From positions 62,001 to 126,000 of the forward strand of contig CAMPDV010000444.1 in the NCBI GenBank assembly GCA_946699065.1: a stretch of DNA of 64,000 nucleotides, read 5' to 3'. The notes under the pieces were generated by a model. It ran no database searches. It had not been told where the DNA came from and saw nothing but the letters and a program-made list of their open reading frames with translations. Origin of the DNA: Loxodes magnus. Its lineage: Eukaryota > Ciliophora > Karyorelictea > Loxodida > Loxodidae. Of the stretch, positions 36,926 through 49,258 are shown piece after piece (position 1 is the first letter of the stretch; every line of letters begins with the position of its first letter). Position numbers and translations under genes: made by a program.

Positions 36926-37453
36926 CTACATCTTTAAACTTATAAGCAGCATTCTTTTCAAAAACTAACTTCATATTTAATATGATCTATTTCTATATTT
37001 CCAAGTTGCTTTTTCTTCTAAATTACAAATTTCTCTTTATATTATGTCAAATTTTAAAGTAATTTTATTATTTATTTGTATTGCAATTAAATTTATTACT
37101 TGATAAATCTTAAGCTTTAACTAAAGATTTTTTAATTATTTCAAAAAATTTTATTACTGTTCTTTCATAAGTTTTAAGAATGATTTTTCTAATTTTTTAT
37201 ATCAAGATAAATTTTTATAGATTATGCAGGAGTCAAATTAAATTTTTGTCTATTATATTTTAAAGATTTTTTTAATCGATATTTGTTTTTTCCAAAAATG
37301 AAGAACCTTTAAAAATTTGTATAGATTTCCGTTGAATATTTGTTATGATAAAAAATATATTTTTATTAGTAAATTTTATTTAATTTTTTAAACTTATTTA
37401 TATTATTTTAATTATTTACATTTTTTTCTTTAAAGTTAATAATCTAGGATTGT
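36926..37453. other. AT-rich 3' flank of ARF gene
   Basis: Very AT-rich, no gene seen; long T runs. It separates the satellite from the TGA of the ARF gene. Confidence 0.5.
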
Positions 37454-37999
<546 letters not shown>

Positions 38000-38100
38000 C
38001 TTTTTAATATGTTTCAATACTTTTCTCTTTATTTAGCACTTTTTATCACCTTTTGGATTATTTTTTAATTCTTTTTCTAGACCTTTTTATTTAGATAAAT

Positions 38101-38951
38101 TGGCTTCTAAGAAATAACAGAACTTTGAACAAAACATTTAAACAGGAAAATTCTCTAAAAAATAAAAAAGCGAAATAATTACAATGAGTGAAAGTGAGAA
38201 ATATGATTGATATGACGAACATTAACCACTTGGAAATCCAGAATTAAAAAAACTTCCGACACAAACTCAAATAGAAATATTATCTAAGTCATTAAAAGAG
38301 TTTATGTTTAAAAATAGATACCTCACTGATAAAGTAGAAAAATTAGAAAAACTAATAACGTCTTTACTTTAGAAACAATATTAATCATCATAAGAAATAG
38401 AAAACAAACTGGAACAAAGAATTCTTTAAATATAATAATAAATTCAGGTAATTCCATTTTCGTTTTAACAGAATTAATCAGATCCTATGGAAATAGAAAA
38501 TGAAGCTTCAAATTAAAATAAACAGTAAACGTTTATTTAAAATAAGTAGTAAATTTAAATTAAATAAGTGTTACAGGAATAATAGTTTAAAAGAAGAATA
38601 AAATGCTACGTGTGCAATAAATAACACCAATGAAAATACTGCTACTAACTAAGCGAAATTTAAAGAAAGAATAAATAAGATATTTTTAGAAAACTATTTA
38701 GGATATATCCAACATAAAGCGGAAAAATTTATAGAAAAAAATTCTTTAACTCAAATCTTAATCCTTGGATAAATAATTAGGACTACATGCAAGATGAAAG
38801 CTATTCAGAATATTAAAGGATGGTGCGCTAATGAAGTGCTACGCCGCCTAACTAAGCTTAGTATGAATTCAAGACAAACTAATGGAGACAAGCTGATAGA
38901 ATAGGCCAGATGGCTGACTACTAAGGCTTTAACAAAGCTTTTTAACTTTTA
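38101..38951 (+). repeat. Inverted duplicate, copy 1 (partner 48405-49258)
   Basis: About 850 bp starting TGGCTTCTAAGAAATAACAG is the reverse complement of 48405-49258 with few differences. It contains the complete Gag-like ORF and about 80 bp upstream. Copies lie about 10 kb apart in opposite orientation. I see no clear terminal repeats or target-site duplication. Confidence 0.9.
38184..38834 (+). CDS. Gag-like protein with CCHC zinc knuckle
   Basis: Frame from ATG 38184 to the first TGA at 38832-38834 (217 codons). N-terminus MSESEKYDWYDEHQPLGNP; residues about 20-75 form a Leu/Lys/Glu helix (LSKSLKEFMFKN, VEKLEKLITSLL); then Gln-rich. The knuckle CYVCNKQHQWKYC (C-x2-C-x3-H-x4-C, one residue short in the middle) is at about 141-153, and LFRIYPTQSGKIYRKK follows, shared with the ORF at 22843. 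This TGA may be sense, since the frame stays open beyond. An alternative frame downstream (IKGWCANEVLRRLTK) is conserved in the inverted copy and resembles WWTKEVLRHP of the 45-kb gene, so the true C-terminus may need a shift. Retrotransposon ORF1 or a gene derived from it. Confidence 0.7.
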
Positions 38952-40587
38952 TCAAAAAAGCATTCTTCGTAATAGCATTATTCTTGAAAAATTAAATCCC
39001 CAATTTGTTTGATTTTGCAGCCTTTCTATAAACACTTTTAACGACCTCAGCCATCTCAGTTACATTATTTATTATAGCAACTTAAATCGCTAATGTTGTT
39101 CCCTTAAGATTGAAGACATGTATTATTGGTATCTATGCAAACTTAGCAGTCATTACCATCGTACTTGCATAAACTATTCTAATATCTTTTAGAATTTTCG
39201 TAGTAAACTATTTGGATTACATTGTTACCTATCATATTCCAGTTACAATTATATTGTGGATTTAAATTGCAATATGTAAAATTTTGATGAGAAGATAGTT
39301 AGCAGTCATTTCAATCGTGTCATTAATCTTAATAGTACCTTTAATCTAATACATTTGCCTAATTTTAACTCATATTCTACGGATTATTTCCACTGTTCTA
39401 TTGATTATTTTCATCTTATTATTAAGGTTATTCTCAGTTAGAATAAAGTCATTCCTTATCACTTCTGTCAGTCAAATCTGGTTAGAACTTTCATAACTTG
39501 AGCACATAGGAATATAACATTAAAGGTCGAGGTTCTTATCATCTTCAATAATTAATCTATTCATAAGAGTTATGAAGCAGGTTGTTACTGGGAAACTGTA
39601 AATTTTTAGTGTATTATAATCATAAAATGAAGCTTCTTTTCAAAATAATCTTCTTAATCTCACTAACAACTTTCAGTCATACAAGCTAAATCACATTTTT
39701 AGTCGCCTACTTATCTTTTTGTGTATTATTAAAGTCTTAATCCAAGCAGCCTGGAGAACAGAAAGGTGAGTTTTATAATAAAGATCCAAAGTTATAATTC
39801 TTATTTGAAAGTTATGAAGTTAAGTTGTCCATTGCATCTCAACCACATTAATGAACTAAGCATTCTTAATTGCATATTTTGCTACCTATTTTTTCAGCGT
39901 TACATTATCCACCTAAAGCTTATAAACAAGCTTCTTAATAATTGCAACATTCTAAGGAAATGCACATTGGATTTAAATACTCTTAGTTACATGAAACGTT
40001 ATCTATAAGATAAGGTGTGCAAATAATAAGAGTAAAGCAACAGTCTCAATAATGGAAATGATTTTAGCAATAAAGGCATTGAAATTAGAACTTTGAGTCT
40101 CCTATCATTGCTTGAAGCAAGCATCATTATTCTATATAAGTAACTAATGCTAAGTTATTTATTCTTTTGTATTAGTTACATTAAAATAGAAACATTTAAC
40201 TGGATTATTCTTCTTTTGAACGTATAGGTGGGATTGTAGACTTTAGAGCCTTTAATGAAGCAAGGTATTATATGAGACTGATTAAAGATTCCTTTTGCAA
40301 AATAAGATATTTCCATTCTATAATGGTTTATACTTAAATTGTAATTGGCCTTCTATATGTTACAGCTAAGATTGAAGAAAGTTTCATTTAAAAACATATT
40401 AATTTCTTCTTTTGTTTTAACAGCAGGAGATTCAGAAGTTTTTGACAGAGATTATTTGGATATAATGTATACTACACTCCTCTTAGCTATTCTTTTAAAC
40501 GTAGTGCTTATGCTTAATATGATCAGTATTTTTTTCACTTCTATAAATAAATTTTTTTTGGTTGATCTTTAGGTCTACATCCATTGA
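38950..40587 (+). CDS. Multi-pass membrane protein, unrecognised
   Basis: Begins within or just after the inverted duplicate; no clear ATG. Translation shows at least five strongly hydrophobic segments between 38970 and 39450 (AFFVIALFL, SVTLFIIATQIANVV, LAVITIVLAQTILI, VTIILWIQIAI, VSLILIVPLIQYICLIL, VLLIIFILLL), and a further one near 40470 (YTTLLLAILLNVVLMLN). A weaker series lies at 39840-40200. The first part and the last part are in different frames, so at least one shift is required. The probable stop is TGA 40585-40587. Likely an integral membrane protein, perhaps the 7-TM end of a larger ciliate surface protein, but no family motif is visible. Confidence 0.55.
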
Positions 40588-41143
40588 CTAATTTTAAAGG
40601 AATATGCTTTCGGTTAGCACTGCAAAGTGGCTGAATTTTGTTTCTAATCATTCGATTCTAATATTTGCTGAGTACTTATTTTAAATCTTTTATTCTTAAG
40701 TGCTTGACATCAGTATGCGATTTTCCCTTCAAGCCCTTATACATTTCTTAAAAGTTAAAAATTCTCCTATTACATAATTTGAGTTCTTAAAGTAAATTTT
40801 GGTAGTGGTATCTTGATTGGTATAGATCCTATTGAGAAGAGATTTTTGGAAGAAATGTTTCTTTTTTATATAGTAAAATAAAAAAAGGAATTAAAGCATA
40901 AAAATATGTTAATTATAAATTTAGTTTATAAGCTAAATCCTAAATTTTACATTGATTATTGTATAGAATATTTCATTATTTAATTTAATTTTAACTTAAA
41001 TATATTTTCTAATGGATAGTTCGTTGATCTCTTTAAATAAATGCTAAAACAGTTTTGCTTATAGCAAAAGTTTAAAATCTAATTATTTTCTTTATATGAG
41101 ATAATATAATTAAACTATTATAAAGTAAGTTATAAAATAAAAA
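40588..41143. other. Intergenic, AT-rich
   Basis: No gene seen. The right part is the 5' flank of the WD40 pseudogene and contains TAAGTTATAAAATAAAAAATG directly before its start, similar to the sequence before the intact WD40 start. Confidence 0.5.
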
Positions 41144-42051
41144 ATGCAAAACAAAGAAATATAATTTATTAAGAGTATCTTTTTAAGAAATATTTTAAAA
41201 TAAGCAAATTATTCTCTAGCTAAAATTCCTTTTTTTCTTAAATATGAAATTCTACCTATTTTGTTTTTTTAAAACTGGAAAATATAATCAACTACGACAA
41301 AAATAAAGGTAATTCTTTAATATTTAGATAAAATATTCCAAGAATATACGGTACTTTATTATCTTTAGTGATATCAAGTAACTAAAATTTAATCGTATCG
41401 GGAAATAGAGATAATACGATAAAGATATGGGTCTTAACAACTGGCTAGTGTAAGATTACTTTATAGGGACATACGAATCCTTTATTATCTGTAGCGATTT
41501 CAAGAGACCAGAAAAGGAATCGTATCGGGAAGTTCTGAAGGTACGATAATGATATGGAACTTAGCAACTGGTTAATTAAAAAGTTCTTTGTAAGGACACA
41601 CGAATGGTGTAAATTCTTTAGCGATATCAAGTGATTAGAATTGAATTTAATTGGGAAGTTATGATAAATCGATCAATAAATGGGACTAGCGAATGTAAGG
41701 GTTCTTTGTGGGGAGATACAGATTCTGTGTTTTCTGTAGCGATTTCAAGTGACCAGAACTGATCATATCTGGAAGTATTGATAAGACAATCAATATATGG
41801 GAATTAACAACTAGCCAGCTACTTCGAACTCTTCAAGGCCATTCAAATACTGTATCAAGTATTCAGTTTAGTAACTTCAAGTGTTACAATTTCTGGATCA
41901 TGTAGATATGGAACTTTAATATAGGTGAATGCATATAAATTCTTTAAGGCTAAAAAATTATCTAAATTATATAGCATTGGGTAAGGACAACAAATGAATA
42001 GTATCAGGAGGATATGATAATACTGTGAAAAAGTGGAAAATAATAAATTGA
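41144..42051 (+). pseudogene. Decayed WD40 gene
   Basis: Start, exon 1 (MQNKEIQFIKSIFLRNIL), a 19-nt intron (41309-41327) and a terminal TGA (42049-42051) all correspond to the intact gene at 15595. Exon 1 needs one base added near 41270. Blades LQGHTNPL, LQGHTNGV and LQGHSNTV are readable, but several frame changes occur (near 41515, 41690 and after 41860), the last blades are shortened and GH/WD residues are lost. It is shorter than the functional copy by about 50 codons. A pseudogene by direct comparison. Confidence 0.85.
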
Positions 42052-44340
42052 GAGAAAGTAACAACTATTAAGACTTTTAATTTTACAATTTAAGAAATTT
42101 ATTATTACTGTTAGGAAAAGCATACTATGTATTTAATTACGTATAAAAGCTTTAGAAGATATAAACTAATTAAAAATTAAGATATTTACGTATGGTTTAA
42201 GAGTATATTTATGTTTGAGATTTATTTATCCTTAAGTATTTTATATTAAAAATTTATATATGACAATATACTTTTACTTAAGCATGGCTAAGTCTACAAT
42301 GTAAAACAATAAGAATTGTAAATATTTTTCTTAAAAACATTTATTGAAAAATTACATGAATTTAAAAATTTGAAGTGGTTGAAATAAAAATATTAATCCA
42401 TTAATTAATTAATTTAAAAAGGTAATAAGATAAAAGCAATAAATTTAATCTAAATATTAATTTATAAATTAACATATTTTAAATCCTTTTTAACTAAAAT
42501 TTTTCACTATATAAAGTTTTAATAATTTTTGAATTAAAAAATAAACATAAAATATTTGAATTATATTGAATTATTTTATAAGATAGAATTAAAAAAAATG
42601 GATTTTATCTATATTTAATTTTTTTAATTTTATTGTTTAAAGATTTTTTTAATTTAAAAAGATGAATTAGTATTTTTAGCTTTATTTAGCAATTTTTCTA
42701 AAGCTATAAAGATTTACTTATTTTAAATTTGATATTGGAATTTTTAAAGGTAATAAAATATTAAAATTTTAAATATTTTAAAATAATTTAAATTTATTAA
42801 ATTTTAAATAATAAAAAGTTAAAATTAGCAAACTTTTTAATTAATTAGAAATATTAGCTTTGCACTGCGTTATATATTATATAAGATTTGGGGACAGACA
42901 TAGATTTATAATTTTAAAATATATAAAAAATGAAGTTATTAATTATTATTCAGAAAATAAAATATATTCTAGTGAGAATTCTTTTAATAAAAATAAAAAG
43001 AAAACTTTAAGTATTATAATTAAATCTTATTTTATTTTAGGAAATATCTAAATTTAGAGTAAAATTTATCTTATAAATATTCTTATTTTTTTAATTAAAA
43101 GCAGAGTGAGTTAAAGTTTGTTTATTAATTTAGATAGATTTTTTTATTTTTTTATATTTTTAAGATTAAAAATATAAAATTTTAAAATCAACTAAAAAAA
43201 GTCAAAACAAAAGATTCGCTTGCGTTTTATGTTTTATAACTCTTTTAGGAAAAATAAAATATTATATTTGAGAATAAAATAAAAGGAATTAGAGCTAAAT
43301 TTTTTAAAAATAAATAATAATAAAGTGGGATTTTTTAAATAAATTGTAATTAAAAAGAAACATAAATAGTTTATTAAATAATAAAAAGTTTAATTTAATT
43401 ATTAAATTCATTTTCTAATATGTTTCCCATTAATGGATCAAGTAAAAGGTATAATAAAAGTGCTAAAATTTATATTAAAATAAAACAATTATTTTAGAAT
43501 AAAAACATATTTTAGAAGAAAAGGAATACAAAATTTTAGTAATCATAAAAACTAATTAAATCAAATATTTTAAAATTGAAGGAAGAAAAAATTAATTAAG
43601 AGATTTTAGTAATAAAATCAATAGAAAATTAGTAGCAAAAATAATTTCCAAGACGAAAAAAATTGATTTTTATTTTTTGCACGTTTTATACTATCAAAAA
43701 TTTTTAGAAAAAATAAAATAAAAATGATTTAATTTACAAATAATCATAAAAAATGAAATTCTTTAAATTCTTTTAAAAATGAAGAAAAAGGTTTTTTTAT
43801 ATAATTTTTTTGAATTCTTAATTGATTAAATTTTTGATTGAAAAGATATTAAAAAATTCCTTATGCTTTATACACAAATTATATAGCAAAATTTATTTAT
43901 TTATGATAATAATGCAAAAAAATATATTCCACTAAATAAAAAATTAAAAAAGAAATATATTTTGTTAATTTTTTTATAATATAGATTTTCTGAAAAGAAT
44001 TATACCTAATTTATTTCCCATAAAAAAATGATATATATAAAAAAAAATTGTTTGAACTTTATTAGATATTAAATATTTGAAAATTTCCTTAAGCATGAAA
44101 TTATTAAGTGTTCATTCATGAAACATCGAAATTCTATATTTGTAAATTGAAAATGAATTAAATGGCTTTCTTTATAGCGATTAAGCAATTTTAAATAACA
44201 TTATCCATTGGTTTAAAATCTAAATAAATAAAATAAATTTATAGATAATTTCACAGATTATAAAATAAAACAAATTTTCACAATTTTAATTCAACATCAT
44301 ATATTTATAAAACTTAGAAAAATAAACCTAAATTTACTAT
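42052..44340. other. Extremely AT-rich spacer
   Basis: About 2.3 kb of A/T runs with no credible frame. A short Lys/Asn-rich ORF at 42860-43051 has only AT-driven composition. Contains weak relatives of the 17235-17710 repeat near 43217 and 43680. Confidence 0.6.
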
Positions 44341-44368
44341 CAGTATTAGACTTGAAAATTTTCTTCTT

Positions 44369-44800
44369 TCACCTAGTCTCTTTGATCATCTTCTTCTTCA
44401 CTCCATCTTTAAAATCAAAATTGATTGCCTTCAATCTCTAATTCTTGAAATTCTTTTCGAAAGTAGGATTTGGAAGGGATAGGAGAACATTCCGAAATTG
44501 CTTTAAATGTAGTAGTCGAAATAAATTATCCTAGATAAAGTTAAAATTGTCTCACCATGTATTTGATGCGTTCAAATTACTGATCAGATTAATGAAATTT
44601 GCATCAAGATAACTCTTAGATCTGGAAATCAGTGCTCTAGTCAGATCCTCTATTGATAGGGAAAACCCTCAAACAAGTAAGGTTTATCACACAATGGACA
44701 TGTCCTTTCTTGCTTGTGGTGGCATCTATTGTAATACAGACATGACTGCACCGGATTATCAACTCAGCTGACTAGAGCCGAGGATCTATTTAAAAAATAT
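44369..44800 (-). CDS. Zinc-finger protein (RING-like CPLC motif), N-terminus incomplete
   Basis: Stop TGA at 44369-44371. Reading back, the C-terminal part (DLTRALISRSKSYLDANF, FRLLHLKQFRNVLLSLP, MIKETR) is helical. A one-base shift in a T run near 44660 joins it to a zinc-binding segment CLYYNRCHHKQERTCPLC, like the second half of a RING or related treble-clef finger. The first cysteine pair is not visible and no ATG is found in frame up to 44.8 kb, so an upstream exon may exist. Its C-terminal half is the parent, or relative, of the pseudogene pieces in both C blocks. A ubiquitin-ligase role is possible but not shown. Confidence 0.5.
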
Positions 44801-45129
44801 TATATAATAATAAGATAGATGAAGCTTAAGTATTTAAATAGCATTTATTTATTTTTAACTATAATTTTCAAATAATTAAGTCTCTAAATCAATTTTAGGT
44901 CTATTATTTTTATAATATTCTTAATTTTTTATAAATCGCTTTCTAAAATGTAAATGAATCTTTTAGAATATTTATAAATCTATTTATTCTTAGTTAAAAA
45001 TACTAAAATAAATAAAAGTTGTTACATAAGCTTAAATTAAAATACATTTATTAATGTTTACCTGAGGATCATAGAATTTTTAAGATAAAAAAAGGATAAA
45101 AAATAAAGAATAAAATTAAATCTATAGTC

Positions 45130-46000
45130 TTAGAGAAGAATTTTGGAGTTAACTTCTATTTATTCCTGCTCTCTCCTAAACTACAGGATGTCGTAGGACT
45201 TCTTTAGTCCACCATTCTTGTCTTACCCCTAAATTATACGTCCTTCTGGTTTCTTCTCCAATTGTTATTCTATTCGTCGATTCTTGAGTTATAGAACTTC
45301 TTTCTGTATATTTATCCCGTCTTTGTTTGTCAAAAGCAAAAAGTTCTTCTAAGATTTATTTCTTATTGTTTCTTTCAATTTCTGCTTTTTTCAACATTTT
45401 TATCAATAGTGATTCTTCTAATATATGCAGCAACTGATTTTTCTACGATAGAAATTTATCTTATTTGTATCTTATTATTAATATTCAGATTCAATTTCCA
45501 TTGGAATACTTGATTACTAATCAAATGCTCTTTAAATTACTGCTTATTATTATTCTTACTTGTCTTACAATTATTTTATTTGCTATTATAATTTATAAAA
45601 TTGGATTAAAGCATTTGAGGAACTTCATTAAATTATTTGTCAATTTCTTCCATTTTGATTACTATTTATGATTAAATTTTATTAAAAGTTTCTTCCAAGG
45701 ATGGAAATTATAAGTATAGCTATTCAATTAGATTTTCTACCATGCTTTCTAGTTTTTCTATCCTTTATCTTTGTTATTTTAGTTCCTATTATATATTATT
45801 TATTCCTTATTGCACTGATTATGCATATGATTCCTTAGTTCATATTTATTAAGCTCATTGAGGCTCCTATTCTGATAGATTATATTATTATTCTTGTTTT
45901 TTAGGAATGAGTCAAGAAAAGACTATTTCTTTGGTGCTATTTTTTTAATACAGTAATAATAATAATAAATTATAGCGATTCCACTTTTCAATCAGGTTTA
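45130..46000 (-). CDS. Coiled-coil protein, possibly Gag-related
   Basis: From about 46000 down: Gln/Glu-rich coil (QQRQRIEKLESMVENLIEQL, MEEIDKQFNEVPQML) to about 45600, then Lys/Asn-rich, then after a shift near 45440 HILEESLLIKMLKKAEIER and a basic tail with TYNLGVRQEWWTKEVLRHP. The WW-x-KEVLR phrase resembles GWCANEVLRRL read from one frame of the inverted Gag-like pair, and the coil-first layout is also alike, but no CCHC knuckle is seen. Ends are approximate; a stop is not clear near 45130. Confidence 0.45.
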
Positions 46001-46288
46001 TCACTGTAAAGTTTATTAATTTTGCTAAACATTCCGTTTCCAGTCTCCTTTAAAATAATCTTCTTTTAATATATAAAGGGAGTACTGTGCTAACCCTTTT
46101 TTATTGAAGGTTTCTTATTTCAGTCAAGTTCAATTCCGTTCATATTAAAATTTCTTCTTTGTTGAGCAAAAGTAATGTTTATCAAGATTTCCCTCCCTTA
46201 TTATATTTTTTCCCCGTATAATGATCTTCAAGAAGAGGTTATAAAATTGAAGAAATTAATAAGAGAACGATGGAAAAACTTTAAATAG

Positions 46289-46438
46289 ATTTAAGCTTAA
46301 AAATTAGAATTTTCAATAATTTAATTAATAAAATCTTATAAGTATCTTAATAAATCAATATTTTTATTATTTAATTCAACTTAAATAACCAAAATTATTA
46401 AGATCAGTTACTTTCATTTCCAAATTATTCAACTTAGT
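46289..46438 (+). repeat. 150-bp block duplicated from 28590-28739
   Basis: Apparently identical copy of the WD40-fragment 5' flank, here without any WD40 sequence following. Flanks on both sides differ from those at 28.6 kb. Confidence 0.85.
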
Positions 46439-48404
46439 GACTTTTAAATTATATACTCATCACTTTTTATCTCCTCAAATACATATGGAGATAGAAAGTT
46501 TTCATATTTAATGCATTTGTCTTCTCTTATCATGCTAATGAACTAGAAAGTTTTCTTTTAATCTTAGCATTCCCAAATTTAAATTTCTAGCTTTTAATTA
46601 AGTTTTCTTCTACTTAATTATTTGCTCTATCTTCACCTTCCTAGCATTGTAAAATACTACGGTTTCCGCTGCCTCGAAATTATTGGGAAATGAGTTTAAT
46701 TAGTCAATGTTACAGATCCATGAAACGTTATCTTGCACTTAATATAAATTTAAAGTAATTCGTAGTGCAAGCTTTTTTAATAAGTAGATATTAAATAATT
46801 TGATTAAGATTTGTTTAGAATTAATTAATATAAAAATTTTAAATTTTAAATCTTATATTAAAAATTAAATTTTCTTTTTAAATTAAAAAAATTAACTATT
46901 TAAGTTTTATTTTGGAGAATCAGCAGACATTCAAAAGTTCTAACTTGAAAGATTTTAATTTTTTTACTGTTTAATATGTTTTTCTCTCATCTAGTTGCTA
47001 ATCATTTATAATTAATTTATTTTATAAAGAAAAATAGATTTTTCTCTAATTACCTTTTTATTAGATTTATCATCCTTACCTTTATTAAATAAAAAATAAC
47101 AAAATTAATAAATTCTTATTTAAAATTAATAAGTATTGTTTAAAATAGTCTATATTACAAACATTCTTAATTCAAAAGAGAGATATCATCAAAATATTAT
47201 GAAAAATACTATTTTTTTACATTATTAAAATATATCTAAAATATTAAATACACATCTTAAAACCTTCTCTTTGTCCATCCTTAAAGATTCTTCTAGTCAA
47301 ATTCTAAAGAAAAACAGAAATTTTAAAAATACCCCTAAAAATTACTAATTTCTCTAATACTTTTTATCTAAAATAAATTTTATATTTCGTAAGATTTTAT
47401 CTTTATAAGAGTCATTTCAGCCTCAACAATAAATTTAAATTTTTTTAAATCCTTTCATAAAATCTCCTGTAGTGTGAAACGCTGAGAAAAAATAACTTTT
47501 TTCAATTTTTATTAATTAAATTTATTTAAAAAAATAAAAAATTCAAAAACTATAAAAAAAGTAATTTTAGTTTAAACTTTTTCAAATAAGAAAGAAACTA
47601 ACTTTAATAAATAAAAGTGTTATTTTATAAAGCAAGCATTTAATAACTTTAAACACTTTAAATACCAAAATAATTACTTTTATTAGCAACCTTAAACAAG
47701 CCAACTATCTACACATTCTTATTAGGAATCCGCACTCTCTCATAACATCTTTGGTTATATAGTTTTGGTAATATCCATTGTTGAAAATATAAATATAGAG
47801 ATATTAAATAAGGAAATTGATAATTAGACTGATATATCTGTACTTGAAATAAATAAATATGTTTAGTTACTAAAATAGTTAAAATATAGTTAGAGAAAGT
47901 CATCAAAGATACATAATTTTAAGTTATTTACACTTATAAATGATAAACATATCAAAAATAATTATAAATTTTATTTAATTAAAACTTAAATATATATTTT
48001 AATATGAATGCTATTTCAATTAAGAATATAACATACATAAAAAACAGTAAATACACTTTCTAAACACACTATTAAACAAATCTTAAAATACAAATATTTC
48101 ATTATATATTATATTCATTTAGCTCACCCTTTGCTAAATCAAATAATCCTTTCTCTCTATCATTGTATCTTAAAACCAAAATAAAAAAGTGAATATAAAT
48201 ATAAACATATAAATATAAATATCATTATTATTATTATTTTTAATTAAAAAGAGTCCTAATTAAATATATAAATAGTCCACTCTCAAACTCACTATTTTAT
48301 TACTACAGTAATCCAATTTATTCTTACAACCTTCATTTCCATTAGTATTCTAACTTACCCCCTTATAATTTTGCATATCAACATACATTCTATTATAAAA
48401 AGTT
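46439..48404. other. AT-rich intergenic
   Basis: No convincing gene. A reverse-strand relative of the 17.2-kb dispersed repeat lies near 47470 (GTGTGAAACGCTGAGAAAAAATA). A 65-codon minus-strand ORF at 47709-47906 has no supporting feature. Confidence 0.5.
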
Positions 48405-49258
48405 AAAAGTTAAAAAGTTTTGTTAAAGCCTTAGTAGTCAGCCATCTGACCTATTCTATCAGCTTTTCTCCATTAGTTTGTCTTGAATTTCTACCAGGCT
48501 TAGTTAGGCGGTGTAACACTTCATTAGCGCACCATCCTTTAATATTCGGAATAGTTTTGGTCTTGCACTTAGCATTCCTAATTATTTATCCAAGGATTAA
48601 GATTTGAGTTAAAGAATTTTTTTCTATAAATTTTTCCGCTTTATGTTGGATATATCTTAAATAGTTTTCTAAAAATATCTTATTTATTCTTTCTTTAAAT
48701 TTCGCTTAGTTAGTAGCAGTATTTTCATTGGTGTTATTTATTGCACACGTAGCATTTTATTCTTCTTTTAAACTATTATTCTTGTAACACTTATTTAATT
48801 TAAATTTACTACTTATTTTAAATAAACGTTTACTGTTTATTTTAATTTGAGGCTTCATTTTCTATTTCCATAGGATCTGATTAATTCTGTTAAAACGAAA
48901 ATGGAATTACCTGAATTTATTATTAAATTTAAAGAATTCTTTGTTCCAGTTTGTTTTCTATTTCTTATGATTATTAATATTGTTTCTAAAGTAAAGACGT
49001 TATTAGTTTTTCTAATTTTTCTACTTTATCAGTGAGGTATCTATTTTTAAACATAAACTCTTTTAATGACTTAGATAATATTTCTATTTGAGTTAGTGTC
49101 GGAAGTTTTTTTAATTTCTGAATTTCCAAGTGGTTAATGTTCGTCATATCAATCATATTTCTCACTTTCACTCATTGTAATTATTTCGCTTTTTTATTTT
49201 TTAGAGAATTTTCCTGTTTAAATGTTTTGTTCAAAGTTCTGTTATTTCTTAGAAGCCA
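48405..49258 (-). repeat. Inverted duplicate, copy 2 (partner 38101-38951)
   Basis: Reverse complement of 38101-38951. Coordinates sum to 87359 at the start codon; near the other end small indels accumulate. Outer flank at 49259 is an (AT)n stretch. Confidence 0.9.
48521..49175 (-). pseudogene. Gag-like ORF, frameshifted inverted copy
   Basis: Same ATG (complement 49173-49175) and same knuckle CYVCNKQHQWKYC as 38184-38834. An extra A near 49110 (CAGAAATTA against CAGAATTA) breaks the frame after about 22 codons, and 3 nt are inserted near 48560. Without the extra A the frame would run to the homologous TGA. Pseudogene, unless that A is an assembly error. Confidence 0.7.

Noticed and set aside
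42860..43051. 63-codon plus-strand ORF in the AT-rich spacer
   Set aside because: Its Lys/Asn/Ile/Tyr composition is what random AT-rich DNA gives, and there is no homologue or motif.
48000..48300. Inverted repeat termini of a classical DNA transposon around the Gag-like pair
   Set aside because: The inverted similarity covers a whole gene, not short termini, and there is no transposase between the copies.
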